64,000 bases of DNA, from positions 1 through 64,000 of the forward strand of contig CACASQ010000002.1 of assembly GCA_902535255.1 (NCBI GenBank), in the 5' to 3' direction. Numbering within the stretch: the first letter of the stretch is position 1; each line of letters starts with the position of its first letter. The DNA is from an uncultured Pelagibacteraceae bacterium. Its GTDB lineage: Bacteria > Pseudomonadota > Alphaproteobacteria > Pelagibacterales > Pelagibacteraceae. The translations under genes and the position numbers were made by a program. Shown here piece by piece: positions 9,837-17,733 of this stretch. The notes beneath the pieces were generated by a model. It was not told the DNA's origin and searched no databases. It saw nothing but the letters and a program-made list of their open reading frames with translations.

Positions 9837-11282
9837 CTAATTTTTTGTTAAATCTTTAAATTTTGTGTAAATCCCCTCAAACTCAACTTTGATTGTACCT
9901 GTTGGACCATGTCTTTGTTTGCCTAAAATTATGTCTGCAAGTCCATTCACATCATTCATTTTTGATTGCCATTCTGCATGTTCTATAGAGCCCAGTTTCG
10001 GTTGTTTTCTCTCTAAATAATAAGCTTCCCTATAAACAAACATTACCACATCAGCATCTTGCTCAATTGATCCAGACTCTCTTAAATCAGCTAATTGAGG
10101 TTGTTTATCATCTCTTTGTTCAACTGCTCTTGATAATTGTGATAAAGCTAGAACTGGAACCGAAAGTTCTTTTGCAAGTGCTTTTAATCCTTGAGTGATT
10201 TCAGATATTTCTTGCACTCTACCTTCATTTTTACTTAAATTAGATCTCATTAGTTGAATATAATCAACTACAATCAAGTTTAATCCGAACAATCTTTTTA
10301 TTCTTCTTGCTCTGTTACTTAAAGCGGCTATCGTTATTGCAGGAGTTTCATCAATGTATAAAGGTAAATTATAAATGTTTCTTGATGTTTCAATATACCT
10401 ATTAATCTCCTCTTCAGTAACCTTACCTCTTCTAATATCATCAGACTTTATCTTTGCCTGCTCTGATAAAATTCTAGTTGACAATTGTTCAGAGGACATT
10501 TCTAGTGAAAAAAAAGCAACAGAGGATTTTTCCTGTTTTTTCAAAATATGCTGAGCAGCATTAAAAGCAATATTAGTTGCTAAAGCAGTTTTACCCATTG
10601 ATGGTCTACCAGCTAAAATAATTAAATCTGATTTATGAAGACCACCCAATTTTTCATCTAAGTCAGTTAAACCAGTAGGTACACCAACTACACCTTGATC
10701 ACTTTGCATGGCCATAGTTGCCATTTGAATAGTTTGATCTAGGGCTTGATTAAATTTTAGGTACGATCGAGAAAAACTTCCACGTTCTGCCAAATCAAAA
10801 AGGGACTTTTCGGTAGATTCTATTATTTTTTCAGCATTTTGTTCTTGTTCTGAAGCTGCAAAAGTGTCTCCGGACAATTTATCTGAAATTAATATTAACT
10901 CTCTTCTAAGATACATTTCATGAATTATTTTAGCGTAATCAATTGCTTGTTTAGTTGAGCCTGAAAATCGAGTTAATTTTACTAAATATTCTGTTCCGCC
11001 GACTTCATCAAGCATATTGTCTTTTTCAAAATAGTTCTTAAGTGTAATAGGATTAGCAATCATTCCTTTATTATTTAGATTTTCTATCGTTTCGTAAATT
11101 CTTACATGCGCGGGATCAAAAAAAGTTGAGGATTTTACGATTGTTGATATTTCATCTATAATATCATTATTAACCAAAATTGAACCAATTAAGGCTTGTT
11201 CAGCTTCTATATTCGAAGGTTGCTTATTCGAAGATTTTTTATTTAAAGGTTTTAATTCTTCCACAAAATCATAATAGAACAA
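9837..11282 (-). CDS. dnaB: replicative DNA helicase
   Basis: The ring helicase that unwinds the replication fork. The 481 residues have the usual size. The N-terminal DnaG-interacting domain starts at PSNIEAEQALIGSILV, and the RecA-like domain carries Walker A GRPSMGKT, SVAFFSLEMSSEQL, Walker B LIVVDYIQLM and the late motif KQRHGPTG. The start is uncertain because no in-frame ATG exists: TTG at 11282 is given, and GTG at 11264 is the alternative. A hairpin lies just upstream in the gap after rplI. The order rpsF-rpsR-rplI-dnaB is common in bacteria. Confidence 0.97.
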   Translation of the reverse strand: MFYYDFVEELKPLNKKSSNKQPSNIEAEQALIGSILVNNDIIDEISTIVKSSTFFDPAHVRIYETIENLNNKGMIANPITLKNYFEKDNMLDEVGGTEYLVKLTRFSGSTKQAIDYAKIIHEMYLRRELILISDKLSGDTFAASEQEQNAEKIIESTEKSLFDLAERGSFSRSYLKFNQALDQTIQMATMAMQSDQGVVGVPTGLTDLDEKLGGLHKSDLIILAGRPSMGKTALATNIAFNAAQHILKKQEKSSVAFFSLEMSSEQLSTRILSEQAKIKSDDIRRGKVTEEEINRYIETSRNIYNLPLYIDETPAITIAALSNRARRIKRLFGLNLIVVDYIQLMRSNLSKNEGRVQEISEITQGLKALAKELSVPVLALSQLSRAVEQRDDKQPQLADLRESGSIEQDADVVMFVYREAYYLERKQPKLGSIEHAEWQSKMNDVNGLADIILGKQRHGPTGTIKVEFEGIYTKFKDLTKN

Positions 11283-11289
11283 ACTTCGT

Positions 11290-11324
11290 CTTGATAAAGT
11301 GAAAGTTACTCACTTTTTTTCAAG
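11290..11324 (-). promoter_or_regulatory. stem-loop between rplI and dnaB
   Basis: Read on the plus strand, arms CTTGA and AAAGTGA pair with TCACTTT and TCAAG around a 7-nt loop. The asymmetric internal bulge is short. On the minus strand, where the genes are transcribed, the hairpin ends 7 nt before the dnaB start and no U-run follows, so it is not a classical terminator. It could be an attenuator, an RNase processing site separating the ribosomal-protein mRNA from dnaB, or a structure that masks dnaB initiation. Confidence 0.4.
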
Positions 11325-11337
11325 CTCTGTGGAAAAG

Positions 11338-11793
11338 TTATTTAGATTGTATTTTATTTATTTTGATGGATATTACGGCTTTTACCTCTGGATGAAAATT
11401 TATATCTGCTTTAAATAAACCAAGTTTGTTTAATTCATCTTTGAGAATTATTTGTGACGGACTGACCTCAGCTTTTGATTGTTCTTTGATTAAATTTGTT
11501 ATTTCTTTAGGTTTTATAGAACCATAGAGATCTCCATTTTCTTTACTCTCCCTTGCGAAAGCAAATGTTTTTTTATTTACTAATTTACTTAATTCTTTAT
11601 ATTTGTTTTTAATCTCTAAATTCTTTTTATTAAGCTCATCTTTTTTTTTATTTACAAGCTCTAAATTTTCCTTGTTAAATCTTAAAGCTTTTCCTGTTTT
11701 TAATAGAAAGTTTCGCCCGTAGCCATTTTTTACTTTAACCTTGTCGCCAATGTTTCCGAGATTTAGTATATTTTCTAATAAAATTATTTCCAT
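11338..11793 (-). CDS. rplI: 50S ribosomal protein L9
   Basis: A large-subunit protein that binds 23S rRNA near the base of the L1 stalk. The 151 residues fit. The N-terminal domain has the conserved beginning MEIILLENILNLGNIGDKV followed by VKNGYGRNFL. A long lysine-rich connecting helix (about residues 40-75) leads to the C-terminal domain with LYGSIKPKEI. Its start abuts the rpsR stop. A 55-nt gap with a hairpin separates it from dnaB. Confidence 0.97.
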   Translation of the reverse strand: MEIILLENILNLGNIGDKVKVKNGYGRNFLLKTGKALRFNKENLELVNKKKDELNKKNLEIKNKYKELSKLVNKKTFAFARESKENGDLYGSIKPKEITNLIKEQSKAEVSPSQIILKDELNKLGLFKADINFHPEVKAVISIKINKIQSK

Positions 11794-12066
11794 TTAAACC
11801 AACCCCAAGATTTTTGCTCTTTTGATTTCTCTTGTTAACTTTTTTTGTTTATTATATGAAACTGATGTGATTTTGGATGAAATTATTTTCCCATTATCTG
11901 AAACATATTTTTTAAGTAAATTTATGTTCTTATAATCAATAGTTGGCGCATTTTTAAGAGAGAGGGGACATTTTTTTGAAAATTTACCATCATTTTTCTG
12001 AAATAAACTTAGTTTACTTAATGAGTTGGGGCTTCTTTTTTGAAATTTTTTGTTCTTACGTTTCAT
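11794..12066 (-). CDS. rpsR: 30S ribosomal protein S18
   Basis: A small-subunit protein that pairs with S6 on the platform. It has 90 residues with the S18 core APTIDYKNINLLKKYVSDNGKIISSKITS and the basic ending LTREIKRAKILGLV. The N-terminal extension of about 35 residues is rich in lysine, serine and phenylalanine and longer than the shortest S18 proteins. It lies between rpsF (9-nt gap) and rplI (abutting), in the standard order. Confidence 0.96.
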   Translation of the reverse strand: MKRKNKKFQKRSPNSLSKLSLFQKNDGKFSKKCPLSLKNAPTIDYKNINLLKKYVSDNGKIISSKITSVSYNKQKKLTREIKRAKILGLV

Positions 12067-12075
12067 AAATATAAA

Positions 12076-12396
12076 TTATTTTTTTTTGAAGTATTCGTTT
12101 TTTGTATCTAGTTTTTTATATTTAACAGTTAAATATCTTATAATTGAACTATCAACCTTTATTTTTTTTTCAATTTCTTGAAGAGTATCTTTGTTTCCTT
12201 CAAATTTGTAATGAATGTAAAAGGCTTTTTTATAATTTTTAATTTTATTTGATAAATTCAAGAGACCCCACTCTTCAATTTTTATAACTTTACCTGAAGA
12301 TTTGTTAATTATTTCGTTATATTTATCTCTCAAAGATTTTATCTCTTTATCAGCTAAATCTTGCTTTGCGAGTAGGGTATTTTCGTAAAAAGCCAT
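12076..12396 (-). CDS. rpsF: 30S ribosomal protein S6
   Basis: The first gene of the rpsF-rpsR-rplI cluster. The 106-residue protein starts MAFYENTLLAKQDL and carries the S6 motif IIRYLTVKY in its C-terminal half. The typical ferredoxin-like fold pattern is visible, with EWGLLNLSNKIKNYKKAFYIHYKF in the centre. The upstream 104 nt is shared with divergent fabD and contains back-to-back TATAAT boxes, so the promoter for this operon probably lies there. Confidence 0.95.
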   Translation of the reverse strand: MAFYENTLLAKQDLADKEIKSLRDKYNEIINKSSGKVIKIEEWGLLNLSNKIKNYKKAFYIHYKFEGNKDTLQEIEKKIKVDSSIIRYLTVKYKKLDTKNEYFKKK

Positions 12397-12448
12397 ATTT
12401 TATTAGTGTAAATATCTTTTAAAATTAATTTGTAAAATTTGGTTTATA

Positions 12449-12467
12449 CTATAATGAATAATTATAG
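12449..12467. promoter_or_regulatory. divergent -10 boxes for rpsF and fabD forming an inverted repeat
   Basis: CTATAAT and ATTATAG form a perfect 7-bp inverted repeat with a 5-nt centre. The plus-strand TATAAT (12450-12455) points to fabD and the minus-strand TATAAT (12461-12466) points to rpsF. Neither has a good -35 at normal spacing, which is common in such AT-rich DNA. If both are used, the two polymerases would compete for the same DNA. Confidence 0.4.
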
Positions 12468-12500
12468 CAATACTAATAATATATAAAAAAATTTAGAAAA

Positions 12501-13442
12501 ATGAGCGCTTTTTTATTTCCAGGACAAGGATCGCAAACTGTTGGTATGGGTAATGAGTTTTACAATAACTTTGAAATTGTTAAAAAAATTTTTAAAAAGG
12601 CTGACGAAAATTTAAATTATCCACTTTCTAAGATCATACTAGAAGGTCCAGAGTCAGACTTACAATTAACAAAAAATACTCAACCCGCAATTCTTACTGT
12701 AAGCTATTCAATTTTTAAAGTTTTAACAGAAGAGTTTAATTTTAATATAAACTCTTTTAAATATTTCGCTGGTCATTCTCTTGGTGAGTATAGTGCTTTA
12801 GTTTGTTCTAACTCACTTAATTTTGAAGACGCCCTTTTTTTATTACATGAAAGAGGAAAAGCAATGCAAGAGGCAGTTCCAGTAGGAGAGGGAAGCATGT
12901 TAGCTGTTTTAGGAACAGATATTGAGTTAATTAAAAAATTATTAACTGCCATCGACAAGAATAATGGAATTTGTGAAATAGCCAATGATAATGCTAACGG
13001 GCAAATAATTGTGAGTGGTGATAGTAAATCAGTTAAATTATTTCAAAAAAAATTAAAAGATGAAAATATTAAATCAATTCCACTAAAAGTAAGCGCTCCA
13101 TTTCATTGTTCTTTAATGAAACCCGCTGCAAATAAAATGAGAGAAAAAATTAATTCAACTAAGTTCGAAGACTCTTATTTTGATATTATTTGTAATGTTA
13201 CCGCAAAACCAGAAAAAGACAATAAAATTATAAAACAATTATTAATTGATCAAATTTCATCTACAGTAAAATGGAGGGAGAGTTTAATATATATGTCTAA
13301 TTCTGGTGTACAAAATTTTATAGAAATTGGTCCTGGGAAGATTTTATCTGGCATGTTAAAAAGAACAATAAGTAATGTTAATTGCTTTTCAATCAACTCA
13401 ATTGCTGATATTAAAAATTTAAATGATAAATTTAAAAGATAA
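12501..13442 (+). CDS. fabD: malonyl-CoA:ACP transacylase
   Basis: Loads malonyl groups onto acyl carrier protein for fatty acid elongation. The 313 residues match the family. The N-terminal FPGQGSQ loop and the nucleophile Ser93 in GHSLGEYSAL are present, and the catalytic histidine is in SAPFHCSLM. It is the first gene of fabD-fabG-acpP-gmk and overlaps fabG by 20 nt. The promoter probably lies in the gap shared with rpsF. Confidence 0.97.
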   Translation: MSAFLFPGQGSQTVGMGNEFYNNFEIVKKIFKKADENLNYPLSKIILEGPESDLQLTKNTQPAILTVSYSIFKVLTEEFNFNINSFKYFAGHSLGEYSALVCSNSLNFEDALFLLHERGKAMQEAVPVGEGSMLAVLGTDIELIKKLLTAIDKNNGICEIANDNANGQIIVSGDSKSVKLFQKKLKDENIKSIPLKVSAPFHCSLMKPAANKMREKINSTKFEDSYFDIICNVTAKPEKDNKIIKQLLIDQISSTVKWRESLIYMSNSGVQNFIEIGPGKILSGMLKRTISNVNCFSINSIADIKNLNDKFKR

Positions 13443-14157
13443 AAAAGTTCTAATTACAGGAGCCACTGGTGGTATTGGCAACTGTTTAGTTGAAAAATTT
13501 TATAATTTAGGGGCTAACGTAGTTGCGACAGGAACCAATGAAGAAAAATTGTCATCAATAAAAAATAAATTTAACAATGTTCACATTGAAAAATTTAAAT
13601 TAAATGAGCACAGTAAGATAGAAGAATTTATAGACAAAGTTTATAAAAATCTTGATGGTTTAAATATACTTGTAAATAATGCTGGAATTACAATGGATAA
13701 CCTGTCAATAAGATTAACAGAAGAAAATTGGAAAAAAGTAATAGATATTAATTTAACTTCATCTTTTTTAATGTGTAAATTTGCTATTAAAAAGATGTTA
13801 AAAGAAAAAAAAGGAAAAATTATAAATATAACTTCTATTGTTGGCCACACTGGAAATTTAGGACAAGCAAATTATGCAGCATCCAAAGCAGGTATAGTTG
13901 CCTTTTCAAAAAGTCTTTCAGTAGAATATGCAAAAAAAAATATTAATGTTAATTGTGTTTCACCAGGTTTCATCAAAACCGAGATGACTGATAAAATTAG
14001 TGAAGATTTTAAGAAAAACTTAATAGGCAAAATTCCGTCTGGTAAACTTGGCACGGGAGAAGATGTTTCTAATTGTGTAGCTTTTTTGGCTTCAGATATG
14101 GCTGACTATATCAATGGAGAAACTTTACATGTTAACGGTGGAATGTATATGTCTTGA
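13423..14157 (+). CDS. fabG: 3-oxoacyl-ACP reductase
   Basis: NADPH-dependent reduction of 3-oxoacyl-ACP, the first reductive step of each elongation round. The 244 residues form a classical short-chain dehydrogenase. The Rossmann motif is TGATGGIG, NNAG is at 85-88, and the catalytic set is Ser138, Tyr151 and Lys155 in the YxxxK pattern. The C-terminal part ends with HVNGGMYMS. The ATG lies inside the 3' end of fabD. Its TGA stop sits within a perfect TTGACA hexamer that looks like the -35 box of acpP. Confidence 0.97.
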   Translation: MINLKDKKVLITGATGGIGNCLVEKFYNLGANVVATGTNEEKLSSIKNKFNNVHIEKFKLNEHSKIEEFIDKVYKNLDGLNILVNNAGITMDNLSIRLTEENWKKVIDINLTSSFLMCKFAIKKMLKEKKGKIINITSIVGHTGNLGQANYAASKAGIVAFSKSLSVEYAKKNINVNCVSPGFIKTEMTDKISEDFKKNLIGKIPSGKLGTGEDVSNCVAFLASDMADYINGETLHVNGGMYMS

Positions 14158-14181
14158 CAATTCTTATTAATAATCTATTAA
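14154..14181 (+). promoter_or_regulatory. promoter of acpP
   Basis: A perfect -35 TTGACA (14154-14159) is followed by a 16-nt spacer and a -10 TATTAA (14176-14181). The -35 contains the fabG stop codon. Transcription would start near 14188, about 20 nt before the acpP ATG, which is preceded by the ribosome-binding sequence AAAGGATCTC. An own promoter fits the high demand for acyl carrier protein relative to fabD and fabG. Confidence 0.55.
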
Positions 14182-14208
14182 GAAAACATACAAAAATGAA
14201 AGGATCTC

Positions 14209-14448
14209 ATGTCTGACGATGTAAAAAATAAAATAAAGAAAATAGTTGCAGATCACTTAGGTATTGAAGAGGAGAAAGTTACTGAGGAAGCAAGCTTTAT
14301 CGATGATTTAGGCGCTGATAGCTTAGACACAGTAGAACTAGTTATGGCTTTCGAGGAGGAGTTTGGCTCTGAAATTTCTGATAGCGAAGCTGAAAAAATT
14401 TTGACTGTAGGAGATGCAATTAAATTTATTGAGAGTAAATCTAGTTAG
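14209..14448 (+). CDS. acpP: acyl carrier protein
   Basis: A 79-residue acidic carrier of growing acyl chains. The 4'-phosphopantetheine site is Ser38 in [18 protein letters not shown]. The start has one of the best Shine-Dalgarno sequences in the window, AAGGA 5 nt before ATG, and a strong promoter lies just upstream. In most alphaproteobacteria acpP is followed by fabF, mltG and a yicC-type gene before gmk; here gmk follows after 17 nt. Confidence 0.98.
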   Translation: MSDDVKNKIKKIVADHLGIEEEKVTEEASFIDDLGADSLDTVELVMAFEEEFGSEISDSEAEKILTVGDAIKFIESKSS

Positions 14449-14465
14449 AAAAAGATAGATCTAAT

Positions 14466-15065
14466 ATGAAGCATGATAAGAAAAATATCATGATTATACT
14501 TTCATCTCCATCAGGTGTAGGCAAAACAACTCTAACAAAAAAAATTCAGCAAAAATATCAATCTTTTAAAATTTCAGTTTCTCATACCACGAGAACACCA
14601 AGATCTAATGAAATAGATGGTATAGATTATCATTTTGTATCTGATAAAGAATTTAAAAAATTAATTAATGAAGAAAAATTTTATGAGTACGCAAAAATTT
14701 TTGAAAACTATTACGGCACTCTAAAAAAGACAGTAGATGAGGATATTATTACAAATGATATTATTTTCGACATTGATTGGCAGGGGACAAAGCAATTGTC
14801 TAAGTTTAAAAATCTTGAATTAATAAAAATTTACTTAATTACAGAAAATAAAGAAGAATTAAAAAAAAGGCTGATTAAAAGAAATCAAAATTCAGATGAG
14901 GAAATTAAAAAAAGATTTAAATCTTTTGATGAAGATATAAAACATTGGAATGATTATGATTATATTTTAATTAATAAAAACCTAGAAGCTTGTTTTAAAC
15001 AAATAGAAAATATAATACATTTGCATAAATCAAATACATTTATAAACTCTCGTAAATCTCAGTAA
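14466..15065 (+). CDS. gmk: guanylate kinase
   Basis: Phosphorylates GMP to GDP. The 199 residues have the P-loop SSPSGVGKTTL near residues 13-23, the GMP-binding segment SHTTRTPRSNEIDGIDYHFV, and IIFDIDWQGTKQL with the catalytic region. Its 3' end overlaps the convergent rsmA gene by 26 nt, so the last eight or nine codons of each gene are encoded on the same duplex. It completes the guanine nucleotide route that includes guaB and guaA earlier in the window. Confidence 0.96.
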   Translation: MKHDKKNIMIILSSPSGVGKTTLTKKIQQKYQSFKISVSHTTRTPRSNEIDGIDYHFVSDKEFKKLINEEKFYEYAKIFENYYGTLKKTVDEDIITNDIIFDIDWQGTKQLSKFKNLELIKIYLITENKEELKKRLIKRNQNSDEEIKKRFKSFDEDIKHWNDYDYILINKNLEACFKQIENIIHLHKSNTFINSRKSQ

Positions 15066-15825
15066 TTCTATAATAGGTTTCTGGACCTATTTCTGAAGGT
15101 CTTAAGCTAAGATCTAAAGAACTCAATTTTCTTAGAGATTCTTTGTTAATAATTTTTTTTATGTTCTTATTGATCATTTTTCTTTTGTTTGAAAAAAGAA
15201 TATTAGTAACTTTTTCAAGATTTTTAATATCTTTAATTTTATGCGAAATCTTATTTTTAGGCTTAAATTGAATAACTATTGACTTTACTTTAGGTCTTGG
15301 AAAAAAACAATTTTCTGATACAAAAAATTTTTTACTTATTTCTAATCTGTAATTAGCCAATATTGATATTCTTCCATAGTTGAAAGTTTTAAACTTTCCT
15401 ATAATTTTTTCACCTAACTCTTTTTGGAACATAAAAATTAAATTTGTATATTTAGGAGGCCATTCTTTAAACTTTAAAAAATTCACCAAAATTTGAGATG
15501 AGATGTTATATGGCAAATTACCAAAAATTATTGAGTTATTTTTGCAAATATTTTCAATATTAAATTTAAGCACATCTGAATTTAAAACTTTAACCCTTTT
15601 ATCATCTTTATATTTCTTTTTTAAATCATGTGAAAAAATTTTATCTTTTTCAATTATACAAAGTGATTTTGGATTTTTACTTAAAATTTCGTCAGTAAGG
15701 GCTCCTTTACCTGGGCCAATTTCAATAACATTTTTGTTATTAATATCTGTCGAACAAATAATTTTTTTAATAATGTTTTTGTCAATAAGAAAATTTTGAC
15801 CTAATGATTTTTTGGCAAATTTCAT
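15040..15825 (-). CDS. rsmA: 16S rRNA (adenine1518-N6/adenine1519-N6) dimethyltransferase
   Basis: Dimethylates two adjacent adenosines in helix 45 of 16S rRNA late in 30S assembly. The 261 residues start with the typical AKKSLGQNFLID. The SAM motif is VIEIGPGKGALTDEIL and the catalytic motif is FGNLPYNISSQIL. The C-terminal domain has the usual FFPRPKVKS segment. The gene overlaps pdxA by 4 nt (ATGA), the standard order in proteobacteria, and its 3' end overlaps gmk. Confidence 0.96.
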   Translation of the reverse strand: MKFAKKSLGQNFLIDKNIIKKIICSTDINNKNVIEIGPGKGALTDEILSKNPKSLCIIEKDKIFSHDLKKKYKDDKRVKVLNSDVLKFNIENICKNNSIIFGNLPYNISSQILVNFLKFKEWPPKYTNLIFMFQKELGEKIIGKFKTFNYGRISILANYRLEISKKFFVSENCFFPRPKVKSIVIQFKPKNKISHKIKDIKNLEKVTNILFSNKRKMINKNIKKIINKESLRKLSSLDLSLRPSEIGPETYYRITEIYESL

Positions 15826-16787
15826 TTTCCGAATTTATTGATAAATTCAATACATCTTTTTAAACTATGATAATTAGCAGTCTTTCTACCTATTAAATTT
15901 GATGCAGTTCCATGATCTGGAGAAACTCTCAAGTATCTCAATCCCAAGGTAATGTTTATTGCATCAAATTTGAATAAAGTTTTAAATGGTATTAAAACCT
16001 GGTCGTGATACATCCCTACTATCACATTATATTTTTTATAATCTTTTATAAAAATTGTATCTGCTACAAGTGGCCCATCTACTTTAAAATTTAATTTTCT
16101 AAGTTTTTTTAAAGTAGGTATAATTATTTTTTTTTCTTCAGACCTGGCTTTTAGCTCTGCATTATGTGGGTTTAAGCCCAGAACACCAATCTTAGGTTTA
16201 ATATTTTTTTTATTTACAAACCAATTATTTATTGTTTTTATTTTTTTAAATAGAATACTTGAACTAAGTCTTTTTGAAATATTATTTACATCAATATGTG
16301 TAGTAATTGGAGTAACAGAAAATTTGTCATTATGAATTAACATTACCTCAGATTCATTTGAAATTTTGCACTTTTTAGCTAAAAACTCAGTTACGCCAAT
16401 GTTATTTCTTTTAAGCAATTTTTTGTTAATTGGACAATTAATTATTCCACAAACATCTTTTGTAAGAGCTAATTTGTGAGCAAGATTAAGTGAGTTAATT
16501 ACAAATGTAGAGGCGGATTTTTCTGCAACTTTGAAAGGATCTGAAAAATTTAAATCAATATCAATTATTTTTAATTCATTTCCTCTTACTTTTTCTGAAA
16601 GATCCTTAACTTTCTTAAGCTTCATTTTGTATTTTAATTTTTTAAATTGTTTTTTTAATAGCTCAAAGTTTGAGATCAAATAAATTTTTTTCTTGATATT
16701 AAAGCTTAATTTTTTCCAACTTTTAAATATTATTTCAGAATTTATACTATTAGGATCCCCAAATACTATTATAATCTTTTTACTCAT
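15822..16787 (-). CDS. pdxA: 4-hydroxythreonine-4-phosphate dehydrogenase
   Basis: Oxidises 4-phosphohydroxythreonine in the deoxyxylulose-dependent vitamin B6 pathway. The 321 residues fit. Recognisable segments are GDPNSINSE at the N-terminus, INCPINKKLL, TTHIDVNNISK, LGLNPHN, the metal-binding GMYHDQVLIPFK and SPDHGTASNLIGR. The gene overlaps surA by 8 nt and rsmA by 4 nt, and surA-pdxA-rsmA is a widely conserved order. The partner pdxJ is not in the window. Confidence 0.95.
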   Translation of the reverse strand: MSKKIIIVFGDPNSINSEIIFKSWKKLSFNIKKKIYLISNFELLKKQFKKLKYKMKLKKVKDLSEKVRGNELKIIDIDLNFSDPFKVAEKSASTFVINSLNLAHKLALTKDVCGIINCPINKKLLKRNNIGVTEFLAKKCKISNESEVMLIHNDKFSVTPITTHIDVNNISKRLSSSILFKKIKTINNWFVNKKNIKPKIGVLGLNPHNAELKARSEEKKIIIPTLKKLRKLNFKVDGPLVADTIFIKDYKKYNVIVGMYHDQVLIPFKTLFKFDAINITLGLRYLRVSPDHGTASNLIGRKTANYHSLKRCIEFINKFGK

Positions 16788-17733
16788 TTAAAAATTTTAT
16801 CGAAGTTATATTTCGTTTTTTTGATAAGTGGCTATTAGCGTATAAATTAAGCATTTCATTTTTTTTATTTTGAATTATTGAGTTTTTGAGTTCCTCTATA
16901 TCTAATTTTTCAGGATTTTTAACAATTCTTCTATCAATCAATTTCAAGAATAGAATTTTATTTGTTGAAATAATTGGTTCAGAAGTTTCATCTATTTTCA
17001 TTTTTTTAACTATATTTAATAATTTTTCAGACATTCCAGCTGAATTAATCCACCCTAAATTTCCACCCTCCAAAGCAGTTGTTGCCAGACTGTATTTCTC
17101 TGCAGCTTTTTCGAAATTAAAATTCTTGATATAATTCTTTATTTCATTTATCAAAGTTTTTTTTTGATTACTATCTTCAAAATCAACCTCTATTTCTGAT
17201 AATTTAAATTCTTCCAAATCGTTTTTCTTATTTATGATTAAATTTAAATCTTCTAGTATTTGACTCTCTTCCAAGGAAATTTTTTTTGCATAAAGTTGAA
17301 AAATTAATTGTTGCCATGAAAATTCAATTTGTAAATCTTCTTTATATTGTTTAAAATTTATATCATTAGAAAAAAATAGTTTTTCTAAGTCTCTTTTATT
17401 AATATTAAATGAGGAAGCAATTTTCGATAAATGATTATCAACCATATTATCATTCATTTTAAAATTATATTTATTTAATTCTTCTTTTTTTAATTTAATA
17501 TCAATTAAAGTTTTTAGTGAAATTTTTTTAACCTTGTTAATATTATTTTGACTTAATTCGTCTTTATTTAAAAATAGTAATGTTTTTATTTTATTTTCCA
17601 GTTCGTAGGTGGTTACAATCTCATTTCCAACTCTAACAATTATATTATTTTTAATTGATGAATATAATACACTGGTTTCCAGCGAAATAAACAAAGCTAT
17701 CAAATATACTGTAAATTTTGTTTTAAAATTCAT
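16780..17733 (-). CDS. surA: SurA-like periplasmic peptidyl-prolyl isomerase
   Basis: A chaperone for outer-membrane proteins in the periplasm. The 317-residue protein has a signal peptide (about residues 7-26), an N-terminal SurA-type helical domain and one parvulin domain with ALEGGNLGWINSAGMSEKLL and a terminal KILFLKLIDRR. E. coli SurA has two parvulin domains in 428 residues, so this is the shorter single-domain form often seen in alphaproteobacteria. Its start abuts the lptD stop. Its likely main client, LptD, is the preceding gene. Confidence 0.9.
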   Translation of the reverse strand: MNFKTKFTVYLIALFISLETSVLYSSIKNNIIVRVGNEIVTTYELENKIKTLLFLNKDELSQNNINKVKKISLKTLIDIKLKKEELNKYNFKMNDNMVDNHLSKIASSFNINKRDLEKLFFSNDINFKQYKEDLQIEFSWQQLIFQLYAKKISLEESQILEDLNLIINKKNDLEEFKLSEIEVDFEDSNQKKTLINEIKNYIKNFNFEKAAEKYSLATTALEGGNLGWINSAGMSEKLLNIVKKMKIDETSEPIISTNKILFLKLIDRRIVKNPEKLDIEELKNSIIQNKKNEMLNLYANSHLSKKRNITSIKFLNE

